Position numbers and translations under genes: made by a program. From Sphingobacteriales bacterium (GTDB lineage Bacteria; Bacteroidota; Bacteroidia; Chitinophagales; CAIOSU01): DNA of 64,000 nucleotides. Each line of letters opens with the position of its first letter. Position 1 is the stretch's first letter. The notes below the pieces were generated by a model. That model searched no databases, had not been told where the DNA came from, and was given only the letters and a program-made list of their open reading frames with translations. Below, in pieces: positions 10,208 to 18,847 of this stretch. The stretch spans positions 55,015 through 119,014 of the forward strand of contig JAIXOI010000055.1 in the NCBI GenBank assembly GCA_027486795.1, in the 5' to 3' direction.

Positions 10208-10402
10208 TCAATCACAAACATCAGGGCAGTTTAGGGTGTTACTGGCTACAAAATCGTCAAGACCTTTTTGGGTTGCGAAGCATTTCTCGCAGCAATCATT
10301 GCCGTTTACGTCAGTAAAAGTTACGCAATGCTTTTTGGTGCAAGAGGCTGTAGTAAACATAAGGGAAGTTGCGATAGCTACCATTCCGATGTATTTGAAC
10401 AT
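10208..10402 (-). CDS. Small cysteine-rich lipoprotein, function unknown
   Basis: 64 residues from ATG 10402, chosen because it puts a lipoprotein signal (MFKYIGMVAIATSLMFTTAS followed by C21) at the very N-terminus; an upstream extension of 23 codons has no signal character. The mature part of 44 residues contains seven cysteines including a CC pair and a CxxxxC..C pattern, so it may bind metal or be disulfide-bonded. It lies downstream of the WG-repeat gene in the same direction. No family was recognised. Confidence 0.6.
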   Translation of the reverse strand: MFKYIGMVAIATSLMFTTASCTKKHCVTFTDVNGNDCCEKCFATQKGLDDFVASNTLNCPDVCD

Positions 10403-10498
10403 GTTCGTAGTTTTTATTTGTTCCAATAACGGCACGACCAACCCCATATTGCTTAACCTGCAATTTCGCAAAATTCGTTTGTCTAAAAATGGTAGCGC

Positions 10499-11389
10499 TT
10501 ACTTAGTGCCTTTCCAAACCCAAGTGCCCTTAGGGTTTACGTAGCCAAGCGTATTGCCTTGTTCAACCCAAGCCAAGCCCTGCCAAAAGCGGGCATCTCG
10601 GTCAAATTGGGCAGGGATAATGAGTTTGCCCGTTTTATCAATAAAGCCCCATTTGGCATAATCAACCTCAACGCATGCCAAACCCTCGCTAAAAGCACGA
10701 GCGCCAGTAAACGTTGGCTCAATTACGTACTTCCCCGTTTTATCAATAAAACCCCATTTATCGTTCAATCGCACTGGGGCGAGCCCTCTGTGGAACTCAT
10801 GGGCGCGCTCGTATTGGGCTGCAATCAAGGTTTTGCCTGTTTTGTCAATGTAACTCCACTTGCTTTGCAAATCGGGCCACACACCAATAAGGCCATCGCT
10901 GTAGCTCGTTACTTCTCTATATTTGGCCTCAACTATCCATTTGCCCGTTTTGTCAATCAAGCCCATCATGCTTTTAATCTGCACAGCTGCCAAGCCATCA
11001 TTAAAGGCATAAGCCAGTTGAAACTGCGGCTGGATAACCATTTTACCGGTTTTGTCAATATAGCCAAACTTTCCGCCCACGTTCACGGCTGCCAAACCTT
11101 CCGTAAATTCGCTGGCGCCCATGTAGGTGGCCGCTATTACTGTTTTGCCCGTTTGGTCAATGTAGCCCCATTTGCTATTCAATGCGTTGTCGCCAATGGC
11201 TACGGGGCAAAGACCCTCGTTGCAACGGCCAGCCAGCGAGTATTTGGGTTGCAGCACCACTTTGCCCGACGCATCCACAAACCCGAATTTGCCAGTTATC
11301 CATACACTATGCAGCACTGCGGTAGTTTGCGCCGCAGCGCTTAAACCTAAGAGGGCTGCCAATAAAAAGGCTAAGTTATGTTTTAACAT
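10499..11389 (-). CDS. Secreted WG-repeat protein
   Basis: 296 residues with a signal peptide (MLKHNLAFLLAALLGLSAAAQ). The rest is seven full and one partial WG (KWG) repeat of about 35 residues, each with the pattern KWGFIDKTGK, a central P/A-x-[YF] strand and an EGLA.V strand. WG-repeat proteins are common in Bacteroidota and are thought to form beta structures used in protein-protein contact; no enzyme activity is implied. The gene is monocistronic or shares a transcript with the small lipoprotein downstream (gap 96 bases). Confidence 0.85.
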   Translation of the reverse strand: MLKHNLAFLLAALLGLSAAAQTTAVLHSVWITGKFGFVDASGKVVLQPKYSLAGRCNEGLCPVAIGDNALNSKWGYIDQTGKTVIAATYMGASEFTEGLAAVNVGGKFGYIDKTGKMVIQPQFQLAYAFNDGLAAVQIKSMMGLIDKTGKWIVEAKYREVTSYSDGLIGVWPDLQSKWSYIDKTGKTLIAAQYERAHEFHRGLAPVRLNDKWGFIDKTGKYVIEPTFTGARAFSEGLACVEVDYAKWGFIDKTGKLIIPAQFDRDARFWQGLAWVEQGNTLGYVNPKGTWVWKGTK

Positions 11390-11471
11390 GGTATTTGGGG
11401 TTGGTTACGCTGTAAAAATACCATTGCGGCCATGGCTTAGGTATACCAATTGCTAGGGATATTTCGGCCCT

Positions 11472-12188
11472 TTAAGGTTGCGGCACGGCTTCCCAAACTT
11501 TAAAGTTGCGGTAGGCAAAATGCGTCCATTTCATTTGTCTGAATCCTATTTTGCCGCCGCCCAATACCTCGCCATACTGCCGTCCATCGTCGGTCCAGTC
11601 GATAATTTTGCGGTCGTCAATATAAAGTGTAATGTGGCCTTGGTACTTGGTTAGGCGCACGGTATGCACTGCCACCGAATTGAGCGGTATACCTGCTTCG
11701 CCGGTCTGCACTTTATCAAAACCCTTGTTTTTGCGCAGGTTGGCGGTACCTCTATCGGGTTGGTTTTCGCCATCGGCATAGTAGCTTATGTGGTAGTTAT
11801 TCATGGCGCCTTTAGTATACTGTGTAAACGTGCCATTGCGCGCTGGCAACGAGGCATCCAATATATCCTCGCCGTTCAATCCTTTAGCTGCAAAAAACAC
11901 AATACACAGGCCCGCTTCGGGGTGGTGGTTTTGCACCTCCCATTCGGCCACGAAGTCGGTAGGGAACTCTTGTGGGCACCACAGCACATGATGGCCTGCC
12001 TCGTTTGGCGACTGCACATGCATCCGCCCATCGGCAAATGTCAATTCGGCAGGGCCTTCCATCTTCCAGCCGGTAGTGTCTGTTGCTGTTGCCAAGTTAT
12101 TTTGGTACAATAGCTTGCCTTTGGCGCCATCTTGGGCCTGCATATTTACCTGGGCTAGCAGTATTAAGGATAACAGTAAATGGCACAT
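11472..12188 (-). CDS. Secreted DUF1961-family (lectin/glucanase-like fold) protein
   Basis: 238 residues from ATG 12188, where the signal peptide MCHLLLSLILLAQVNMQAQ begins; the frame stays open 43 codons further upstream but that part has no signal features. The mature protein has the features of DUF1961, a concanavalin-like jelly-roll: LLYQNNLAT, 'VAEWEVQNHHPEAGLCIVFF', 'YADGENQPDRGTANLRKN' and a closing 'GKIGFRQMKWTHFAYRNFKVW'. Relatives are often next to polysaccharide-degrading enzymes, but none is adjacent here. Carbohydrate binding or hydrolysis is possible but not shown. Confidence 0.7.
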   Translation of the reverse strand: MCHLLLSLILLAQVNMQAQDGAKGKLLYQNNLATATDTTGWKMEGPAELTFADGRMHVQSPNEAGHHVLWCPQEFPTDFVAEWEVQNHHPEAGLCIVFFAAKGLNGEDILDASLPARNGTFTQYTKGAMNNYHISYYADGENQPDRGTANLRKNKGFDKVQTGEAGIPLNSVAVHTVRLTKYQGHITLYIDDRKIIDWTDDGRQYGEVLGGGKIGFRQMKWTHFAYRNFKVWEAVPQP

Positions 12189-12672
12189 GCGTTTCAAGGT
12201 AGCGGGTGTTGGTGTCAAGTAAAAATAGCTTTTTTGCCCGAGGGTTTTGTCGTGTACTTTTATATAGTGGTGGCGCGGTTTTGGCCATTTTTGGGGTGGC
12301 TGCATTAAGGCTCTCATAGCCTCACTTTGCTAGCCAATTTTGGGTGCCTGAATCATGCGCAGAGCAACTATCCTAGCTTGTGCCTTGAAATCTTTTATAA
12401 AAAATTAATTTATTGATAATCAATAGTTTGTACACGACAAAACCCTATCTAGCTCTTAAGTACTTGTAAAATATAAAAATGGTTTATAAATTTGTTGTAC
12501 TGCCGAATGTGGGTATTTGGTGGTGGTCGATTGGTTAGAAATTTTGGTATTGAATTGCACAAACAACTAAGCTGGTTACTCATTGTTTGTGTGCATTCAT
12601 AGGTTGGGGTTTTGTTATTGTTGTAGTTTCTGGCTCCATTGGTAGGTGGGAGCGAGTTTACGTATTGCGTGC

Positions 12673-12769
12673 TTGTCTGAATAAGAATTTGCAGAATTTT
12701 ATAATTACCGAATCAATACTTGAAACACAATTCTAAAATTCTTTTATTCTCAAATTCTGTTTCAGATAA
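12673..12769. repeat. Inverted pair of octad arrays (AATTCT core)
   Basis: The right arm (12728-12769) repeats AATTCT about every 8 nt and ends in TTCAGATAA. The left arm (12673-12707), read on the opposite strand, also repeats AAATTCT and ends in TTCAGACAA. A spacer of about 20 bases separates them. A similar unpaired array with the end GATTCAG lies at 55307-55346. Confidence 0.6.
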
Positions 12770-13086
12770 TGGCCCTGGCGTTTGAAAACCCTGTGTCCGT
12801 TTCATCCTCGTCAAAAAGCAGACGAGGACGATTGGGGGCATGATTCGTAAGACTGCTGCTCTAGCGTGTCATGGTGAGCGGAGCCGAACCATCCGCAACA
12901 TGTACACATCCCATGCACAAATCATTGCATCCTTATTACAACAATACCCAAAAGTGTTTTGCCACCTACGCTACGGATGGTTCGGCTCCGCTCACCATGA
13001 CACATCGGGAAATTCTGTTTAAGACAATGGCACTGGCGTCTAAAGACGCCGTGTCCGCTTCATCCTCGTCAAAAAGCAGACGAGGG
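12752..13086. repeat. Composite repeat: 77-bp direct repeats flanking a perfect 29-bp inverted repeat
   Basis: Bases 12752-12828 and 13010-13086 are direct copies, differing at about 10 of 77 positions and both ending in a block that contains catcctcgtcaaaaagcag. Between them, 12867-12895 and 12974-13002 are exact reverse complements (29 bp, core gagcggagccgaaccatcc) around a 78-base spacer. The spacer codes for nothing recognisable. The structure resembles a non-autonomous, MITE-like or foldback repeat. Confidence 0.75.
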
Positions 13087-13155
13087 CAATCATATGCAAC
13101 GCATGAAATACATTTTGTTTAACTGCTCGTTAGGCTAATAGCATAAGCTTATCGC

Positions 13156-14604
13156 TTAATTGACGATAACCTTATGGTTGCTTAAGCCTTTTTCATTAAT
13201 TACTTTCACCAAGTAGGTACCTTTGGCTACTTCGCTTAAATCTATTTGTTCAAAGCTTTTGCCGGCGGTGTTTACAGTTTTCACCAACTGACCTTGTATA
13301 TTGTATACTTGCACCACAGCGGTTGCCTGTAAGCCATCAATCATCAATAGGCCAGCCGTTGGGTTTGGATAAACGTTGGTGGTCAAAGCGCTTTTGGTAT
13401 TGCGAATACTGTTTGGGCAACTGGTTTTTAAACCATCGAAAAACCCTTTGGCACTTAAAAAGGCAAAGGGTGCACAGCCATTATGGTCGTAGTTGCCAAA
13501 ATTAACCGTGTCGAGTGCTGGTGCACCTGCTGCTGACCAAGCCGTGTAGGCGTTTACCGAATTCAGGTAGGATACTTGGTCGTCGCCAGTGCAAAAGAAC
13601 ATACGCATAGGCGATTGGGGTGCCCAGCCATCCACCAAGTCATTGTCGGCTAAAGCCACTCGCAGACTGAAGTTTGGGTCGTTAAAAAACGAATCGATGT
13701 ACACATCCTCAATCATCAATCGTGGTACAGGGTTGCAAGCATTGCTAATTGTTCCGTTGCCCGTTACTCTATTGGCAAATAGCGGTGGTACAACAGTATC
13801 GTATGGTGACTTCATCACGTCACGAATATCTGTATATATGTTGCCATAAATAGATTGGTATGCAATTAAAATGAAAGGCAAGTAGCCAGGTGTTGGGTAA
13901 GGGTCAAAAGACGCCATTAAATCTACTTGTGCGTTTTTAGTATCGTAAGCGCCCGACATTGGAGCAGAGCCCGCGATATTGAATTCGCCAGGAAACTCAG
14001 CTTCCAAAATTTTTACTGCCGCAGCAGTAGCGTGGCCACCCTGTGAGTACCCGAATAAGAATAGTTGATCGTTATCGGTTGTACCAAGGCTATCTAGCAC
14101 ATTTCTGGTGGCTCGGGCAGCATTGATCATGTCATTGCCTTGCGAAAAGGTATGTGTATAAGGGTGAATTGGAATTCTGGCAGTATCAAAAAAGCCAATT
14201 CCAAGGTAATCGGGCAAAGCTACTGAATAGCCACTGCCAGCAAAAATTAGTCCTACTTCCCATTGGCCAGAATTCATTCTGCTGGCCGATACATGGGTAT
14301 CCATTTGGGTGCCATGGCCATATACTGCAATGGGCACCTCGCACTCGGTATTTACTGGTATTGCCAAGCCCATACTGGCTTGCACCAGCGAGTCGGGATG
14401 TAGATATGGCGTTAGGTAAAGCACTTTATAATAATCTACGTCGTATAAGGCAGGTATCACAAAAGAGGTAACGGTAGCCTGCAACGAGTCTTGCTGGGCT
14501 TTGGTAAACGTTGCCAACTTTTCCATTGAAATAATTTCTCCTTGGGCCGAGGCTTGGGTATTGAATAAGGAAAGAAAGCAAGACAAAATGATAACGTAGC
14601 GCAT
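13156..14604 (-). CDS. Secreted lipase/esterase-like alpha/beta hydrolase with type A T9SS sorting domain
   Basis: 482 residues. The signal peptide is MRYVIILSCFLSLFNTQASAQ. The hydrolase region has the nucleophile elbow GYSQGG (in LFLFGYSQGGHATAAA), preceded by a PDYLGIG segment and followed by a late D (around ADNDLVDGW) and H (in NYDHNGC) that could complete a Ser-Asp-His triad. This resembles the secretory lipase (LIP) family. The last ~75 residues are a type A sorting domain (VYPNPTAGLLMID, VYNIQGQLVKT, KGTYLVKV), so export by the T9SS is expected. It stands alone, divergent from the epimerase gene. The natural substrate is unknown; an acyl ester is likely. Confidence 0.8.
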   Translation of the reverse strand: MRYVIILSCFLSLFNTQASAQGEIISMEKLATFTKAQQDSLQATVTSFVIPALYDVDYYKVLYLTPYLHPDSLVQASMGLAIPVNTECEVPIAVYGHGTQMDTHVSASRMNSGQWEVGLIFAGSGYSVALPDYLGIGFFDTARIPIHPYTHTFSQGNDMINAARATRNVLDSLGTTDNDQLFLFGYSQGGHATAAAVKILEAEFPGEFNIAGSAPMSGAYDTKNAQVDLMASFDPYPTPGYLPFILIAYQSIYGNIYTDIRDVMKSPYDTVVPPLFANRVTGNGTISNACNPVPRLMIEDVYIDSFFNDPNFSLRVALADNDLVDGWAPQSPMRMFFCTGDDQVSYLNSVNAYTAWSAAGAPALDTVNFGNYDHNGCAPFAFLSAKGFFDGLKTSCPNSIRNTKSALTTNVYPNPTAGLLMIDGLQATAVVQVYNIQGQLVKTVNTAGKSFEQIDLSEVAKGTYLVKVINEKGLSNHKVIVN

Positions 14605-14770
14605 GATAGGGTTCTTTTATGGGAAATTAGGGAAAAAGCTGACATTAACCAAACTGCTCAGATAAATCAGTTTGTTTTATGCAATTGTTATGAATAGGCT
14701 GAGTGGCCAAAAAAATACAAATGATTTTTTACGCTGTAAATTAATTGCTGTAAGCTTTATATTTACCCTT

Positions 14771-15748
14771 ATGAAAGTATTTGTAACAGGAGCTACTGGG
14801 TTTATAGGCAGGCACTTGTGCCAACAATTGCATCAGCAAGGGCATCAAGTGGTGGCATTAATTCGCAACCCAAAGAAGGCATCGGTATTGCCTGCAGGTA
14901 CAGAGTTGCTGAAAGGTGATTTGAGCTCTTTTAAAGACGTAAATTTTACAATACCTTCATGCGATGTGGTTATTCATTTGGCGGCAGTAATTGCTGGCAA
15001 AAACGAAGCCGACTACATTAATACCAACTTCCACTCGGTGGTGGATGTAATGGAGTGCTTACAGCGCCAAAATTGGAAACCAGAGCGCTTTGTTTTTGCC
15101 TCTTCATTGGCTGCTGGTGGCCCAACAACTAGAGATATGCCTATTCACGAAGGTATGCCCGATAAGCCGATAGAGCCCTACGGGATTTCGAAGATGAAAG
15201 CGGATGAGTATCTGAAAACGCTTGATATGCCTACTATTTCCTTCCGCCCAACTATTGTGCTTGGGCCAGAAGATTCGGCTACGTTTACGCTATACCAAAT
15301 GGCGAGCAAAGGTATGGGCATGCGCCCGTCGGGCAGACCGCAACAAGTGTCAACGGTATTTGTGGAAGATTTGGCCGATGCCATTATATTGATGGCAGAA
15401 ATGGATATGAAGGGAAGTAAGCATAAAACCTACTATGTTTCTTCGCCAGAGCTGGTAACGGTTGAGGACTTGTTTAAATCAATGGGTAAAGCTCTGGGTA
15501 AAAAGGTAAACATCATTGTAGTGCCAAGGGTGATATTGAAAACCCTTTCGGTGGCGATGACTGGTATCGCCAAGGTGATACCTTTCATCAACCAGCTAGA
15601 TGATAAGCAATACAAACAAATGACCGTGGAATCGTTTGCCTGCTCGGGCCAATTATTGCAAGACGAGCTTGGCTGGCAACCTAAACATGACCTATATGCC
15701 AGTACCCAAAAATCGGTTGAAGGCTATAGAAAGGCTGGTTGGTTGTAG
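14771..15748 (+). CDS. NAD-dependent epimerase/dehydratase family protein (extended SDR)
   Basis: 325 residues from ATG 14771, where the Rossmann start MKVFVTGATGFIGRHL begins at once; an in-frame ATG 33 codons upstream would add a poor extension. Visible features are GATGFIG for NAD(P) binding, DVVIHLAAVIAG, the active-site SSLAAGG with YGISKMK (YxxxK), and a substrate-side 'FRPTIVLGPED'. Relatives act on nucleotide sugars or on hydroxysteroid-like or flavonoid-like substrates; the substrate cannot be assigned from sequence. It converges on the FTR1 gene with only two bases between them. Confidence 0.82.
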   Translation: MKVFVTGATGFIGRHLCQQLHQQGHQVVALIRNPKKASVLPAGTELLKGDLSSFKDVNFTIPSCDVVIHLAAVIAGKNEADYINTNFHSVVDVMECLQRQNWKPERFVFASSLAAGGPTTRDMPIHEGMPDKPIEPYGISKMKADEYLKTLDMPTISFRPTIVLGPEDSATFTLYQMASKGMGMRPSGRPQQVSTVFVEDLADAIILMAEMDMKGSKHKTYYVSSPELVTVEDLFKSMGKALGKKVNIIVVPRVILKTLSVAMTGIAKVIPFINQLDDKQYKQMTVESFACSGQLLQDELGWQPKHDLYASTQKSVEGYRKAGWL

Positions 15749-15750
15749 CG

Positions 15751-16584
15751 TTATGCTGCTACAACCTTATTGTTGCCTTTACCTATTTTAGCGCCTAATA
15801 TAATAATGGCAATGTAAAGCAGGTACGAAAGTACTTCAAGGGCAGTAGGGTTGCCGTTGTATCCAAATACACTTGATAAAAAGCCGCCAATGCTGCCGTG
15901 GTCGTGAAGGGCAGGGTAGGTGCCATCGGCATTTAATGCTGGGTTAATATCCCATACTACATTGCCCAAAAAGGTAACAACCCCTGCTTCTTGCAACTCA
16001 TGGAAACCATGGGCTACCAAGCCTGCGGCTATAAGTACCAATAAGGTATTGGTAACATTGAACAACACTTTGAAATTGAGCCGGATAAGACCACGAAACA
16101 ATAAATAAACCAAGCCTACACCTACCATTATACCCAAGAAACCGCCAATTAGGCCATTCGCTCCTTCAATGTCAAGGCCTGAAAGAAATAAAACGGCCTC
16201 AAGGCCTTCGCGGAAAATGGAAACAAACACTAAGAAAAATAGCCCCCATTTATTACCAGTAAGCGTGCTGCTCGTTTCGTTTTCAATTTGCTTTACACTT
16301 GGTTTTACCCTTATCATCCAAATAATCATGGTTGATAGCAGCGCAGCCGTTACCAGCATAGTTATTCCTTCAAAAATCTCTTCGTTTGCCCCTTCAAAGT
16401 TAACTGCAAGCATTTTGAATGCCGCTGCTGTAGCAAGGCTGGCAGCAATAGCCGCTGCAGTGCCGTATGCTACTGTGTTATATTGGCTGGTAGCTCCAGT
16501 GCGTTTTAGGTAACTAAGTATAATGCCTACAACAAGGGCAGCCTCAAACGCTTCCCGGAACAAAATGATAAAACTCTCTACCAC
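15751..16584 (-). CDS. FTR1-family high-affinity iron permease (EfeU-like)
   Basis: 277 residues starting at GTG 16584. Seven hydrophobic segments are visible, with the two REXXE iron-binding motifs of the family: REAFEAALV in the first helix and REGLEAVLF in the middle. These glutamates are required for ferric iron transfer in FTR1/EfeU. A segment between the last helices (NPALNADGTYPALHDHG) is typical of bacterial EfeU. No EfeO or EfeB partner is adjacent. A 19-bp palindrome 46 bases upstream may be an iron-responsive operator. Confidence 0.88.
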   Translation of the reverse strand: MVESFIILFREAFEAALVVGIILSYLKRTGATSQYNTVAYGTAAAIAASLATAAAFKMLAVNFEGANEEIFEGITMLVTAALLSTMIIWMIRVKPSVKQIENETSSTLTGNKWGLFFLVFVSIFREGLEAVLFLSGLDIEGANGLIGGFLGIMVGVGLVYLLFRGLIRLNFKVLFNVTNTLLVLIAAGLVAHGFHELQEAGVVTFLGNVVWDINPALNADGTYPALHDHGSIGGFLSSVFGYNGNPTALEVLSYLLYIAIIILGAKIGKGNNKVVAA

Positions 16585-16629
16585 AATCTAATTTTTAAAA
16601 ACCGAGGCAAAGGTAAGCCAAAATTTAGC

Positions 16630-16648
16630 GTTTAGATTCATTCTAAAC
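16630..16648 (-). promoter_or_regulatory. Palindromic operator candidate upstream of FTR1 (iron-box-like)
   Basis: GTTTAGA-TTCAT-TCTAAAC is a 7-5-7 palindrome 46 bases before the FTR1 start. The sequence resembles Fur/DtxR-type iron boxes (TTTAGAnnnnTCTAAA). Position and gene function agree with iron repression; which regulator binds it is inference. Confidence 0.5.
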
Positions 16649-16688
16649 AGGGAAAATTCAATTATACCTCATTCGGGTTAACATGTGC

Positions 16689-17708
16689 TTAACGAAAGAT
16701 TTGGTAAAACACGGGTGCCAAGCTATCGGCCATAGCCCTAGCTGCGCGTTCATTGCCTGTAGGCAATAAATGGCAGTCGTCGTATATCAAGCTTCTGTCG
16801 TCGTTAACAACTTCCAACAGACTAAAGGCATAAGGCCTTGGCCCTGATGATGAATCGACATGAGCATACAATTGCTCCGAAATCTCTTTTGCTTGCCCTT
16901 GCATTGGCATTTCGGCTTCAAACTTTATGGGTTGCAGAAACTGCACGTACCAAATACCTTTTGCACGGCAAAAATCTTGAATATCGTCGGTAAGCTGCCA
17001 ATAACTAGTGCATAGCGTGCCGCATGGATTGTCGGTATGGGTTTTTAACCATTCTTCGTTATTAAGGTCCTTAGTGCGTATCAAAGATTCTTTAACCCTA
17101 TTGAAGTTTTTAAAGAAATAGGCAAACCTTGAGTATGGCTTTTTGCGGAAACGATTGTCCTTTATTACCCTAAAATCTCTCCATTGGTGGGGAGGCAAGG
17201 CCATATTGGTTTCTAAAGATTGGTTGAGGTAGTAGGTGAGCAAATCGTTATAGCCGTCAAGCCCTATAATCATGTCGGGTTTATAATGTTGCAGCACCGA
17301 TTGCACTAATATAAACTCTTGCTGTAGCACATAACCCGAAACACCAGCATTAAGCACTTGTATTTTATCGGTATTGTACCTTTGGGTGAGTTCTTTTTCC
17401 AGAAAATGCGAAATGGATTGCTCTGCCTCTTTGCCACGTGCCACACTGCCGCCTATTAATATAATACGGTACGTGCCAATGGGTTTTTCTATTAGGTAGC
17501 TGGTCTTAAACCCATGTTGGTTGGTTGTTTCGCCCTCATCATATAGGTAATATAGGTATGGCTCATCGTGAACCGTTTCCACCATTTCGTTGCCGTCTTT
17601 TACCGAGAAGTATATGCCCAATGCCAACTCGGCTAACAGCACAGCCAAAAAAAATATTGCTGCGCCTTGCAGTATCTTTTTCCAAAGTGGTTTATACTTT
17701 ACTTCCAT
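16689..17708 (-). CDS. Membrane-anchored SGNH/GDSL hydrolase-like protein
   Basis: 339 residues. One N-terminal membrane segment (about 10-34) points the rest to the periplasm. SGNH blocks are recognisable: IILIGGSVARG (block I, nucleophile Ser), LNAGVSGYVLQQE (block II, Gly), IIGLDGYNDLL (block III, Asn) and DDCHLLPTGN (block V, Asp-x-His). All catalytic positions are present, so an esterase or acetyl-transfer activity on a polysaccharide or peptidoglycan is plausible. The gene is alone, reading away from the dienoyl-CoA reductase. It could also be an AlgX/DltD-like acyltransferase relative. Confidence 0.7.
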   Translation of the reverse strand: MEVKYKPLWKKILQGAAIFFLAVLLAELALGIYFSVKDGNEMVETVHDEPYLYYLYDEGETTNQHGFKTSYLIEKPIGTYRIILIGGSVARGKEAEQSISHFLEKELTQRYNTDKIQVLNAGVSGYVLQQEFILVQSVLQHYKPDMIIGLDGYNDLLTYYLNQSLETNMALPPHQWRDFRVIKDNRFRKKPYSRFAYFFKNFNRVKESLIRTKDLNNEEWLKTHTDNPCGTLCTSYWQLTDDIQDFCRAKGIWYVQFLQPIKFEAEMPMQGQAKEISEQLYAHVDSSSGPRPYAFSLLEVVNDDRSLIYDDCHLLPTGNERAARAMADSLAPVFYQIFR

Positions 17709-17862
17709 TGCAGTTGCAAGATAGGGTAGTGTAAGGTAATATTTGTGCTGTGCCCTTCATTTTATGTTTAAGGCAAATTTTGTTCCAAAACTTATATCTC
17801 CAAGTTATTTCTCTTTATCTTGAGTGTTACAAACAGTATATAAACTCTAAAAATCTCAATTA

Positions 17863-18738
17863 ATGTTTACTTACAAAGATCCGATGTTGCGCGATGATGC
17901 AATGAAGGGCAAAACCATATTGGTTACGGGCGGAGGCACTGGTCTTGGCCGCTCTATGAGTACTTACTTTTTGCAGTTGGGTGCTAACGTAATTATTACC
18001 AGCCGTAAGCTGGATGTGCTGGAAGAAACGGCGCACGAAATGGAAGCGGAAACCGGTGGCAAGGTATTGGCCCTGCAATCGGATGTGCGAAAATATGACC
18101 AAGTGGAAGCGGTTATTAATAAAGGATACGAACACTTTGGCCGTATTGATGGGTTGGTGAACAATGCCGCAGGCAATTTCATAAGCCCTACGGAGCGCCT
18201 TTCTTCGGGTGCTTTCGAGGCGGTTATCGGTATTGTGTTGCAAGGTTCTATAAACAATACCCTTGCATTGGGTAAGCGTTGGATTAAAGACGGACAGCCA
18301 GGCACGGTGTTGAGCGTGGTTACCACTTATGCCTGGACTGGTTCGGCATTTGTGGTGCCATCGGCAACGGCTAAGGCAGGCGTGCTGGCCATGACCCGCT
18401 CTTTGGCAGTGGAGTGGGCCAAGTATAAAATTCGTTTGAATGCCGTGGCTCCTGGTCCGTTTCCTACCAAGGGCGCTTGGGACCGCCTAGTGCCTGGCGA
18501 CTTGCAAAAGGTGTTTGACCCTGAAAATAAGGTTCCGGTTGGTCGCGCTGGCGAGCACCAAGAGCTGTCAAACCTTTGTGCGTATCTGATGTCCGATTTC
18601 TCGGCATACATCAATGGCGATTGCATTACCATTGATGGTGGTGAGTGGCTTAAAGGCGCTGGACAATTTAATGCCATGAGTGCCGTGCCTGCCGAAATGT
18701 GGGACATGATTGAGCAAATGACTCGGTCGGCTAAGTAG
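17863..18738 (+). CDS. 2,4-dienoyl-CoA reductase (SDR family)
   Basis: 291 residues. The N-terminal Rossmann motif GGGTGLGRS and NNAAGNF are typical SDR. The sequence 'TTYAWTGSAFVVPSATAKAGV' matches the mitochondrial/peroxisomal type of 2,4-dienoyl-CoA reductase, in which the catalytic Tyr lies further upstream of Lys than in a normal YxxxK motif. The later block 'LNAVAPGPFPTKGAW' also fits. It would reduce 2,4-dienoyl-CoA with NADPH during beta-oxidation of unsaturated fatty acids. A dienoyl-CoA isomerase is encoded at 43.2-44.0 kb, though not in the same operon. Confidence 0.87.
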   Translation: MFTYKDPMLRDDAMKGKTILVTGGGTGLGRSMSTYFLQLGANVIITSRKLDVLEETAHEMEAETGGKVLALQSDVRKYDQVEAVINKGYEHFGRIDGLVNNAAGNFISPTERLSSGAFEAVIGIVLQGSINNTLALGKRWIKDGQPGTVLSVVTTYAWTGSAFVVPSATAKAGVLAMTRSLAVEWAKYKIRLNAVAPGPFPTKGAWDRLVPGDLQKVFDPENKVPVGRAGEHQELSNLCAYLMSDFSAYINGDCITIDGGEWLKGAGQFNAMSAVPAEMWDMIEQMTRSAK

Positions 18739-18771
18739 TCGGTTGGTTATTGGTTCATTGGTTATCAACGA

Positions 18772-18812
18772 AAAAAAGAGCGCTGCGTGGAGTTTCCATG
18801 CAGCGCTTTATG
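18772..18812 (+). terminator. Rho-independent terminator, convergent gap
   Basis: The stem agcgctgcgtgga pairs with tccatgcagcgct (13 bp, one G-T wobble) around a 3-nt loop, with an A-run on the left. It lies between the dienoyl-CoA reductase and P450 genes, which converge, so it probably serves the P450 gene strongly and the reductase gene weakly. Confidence 0.75.
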
Positions 18813-18815
18813 TTT

Positions 18816-18843
18816 AATTCTTCAAATTTCAAATTTCTCATCT
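18816..18843. repeat. Heptad array (CAAATTT units)
   Basis: Four 7-nt units (aattctt, caaattt, caaattt, ctcatct) lie against the P450 stop codon. It belongs to the dispersed heptad family; no partner arm was seen. Confidence 0.55.
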
Positions 18844-18847
18844 CCCT

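Larger units (their letters stand above)
12318..13155. other. 840-bp gap without convincing genes, rich in repeats
   Basis: No protein with recognisable features was found on either strand; short open frames at 12840-13122 run through the repeats. The gap holds an inverted pair of octad arrays, a pair of 77-bp direct repeats, and a perfect 29-bp inverted repeat between those direct repeats, each described separately. Bases 12318-12660 are AT-rich with no structure that I could identify. Confidence 0.6.

Noticed and set aside
12840..13122. Two short open frames in the 12.3-13.2 kb gap
   Set aside because: Both run through the inverted and direct repeats and encode no recognisable protein.
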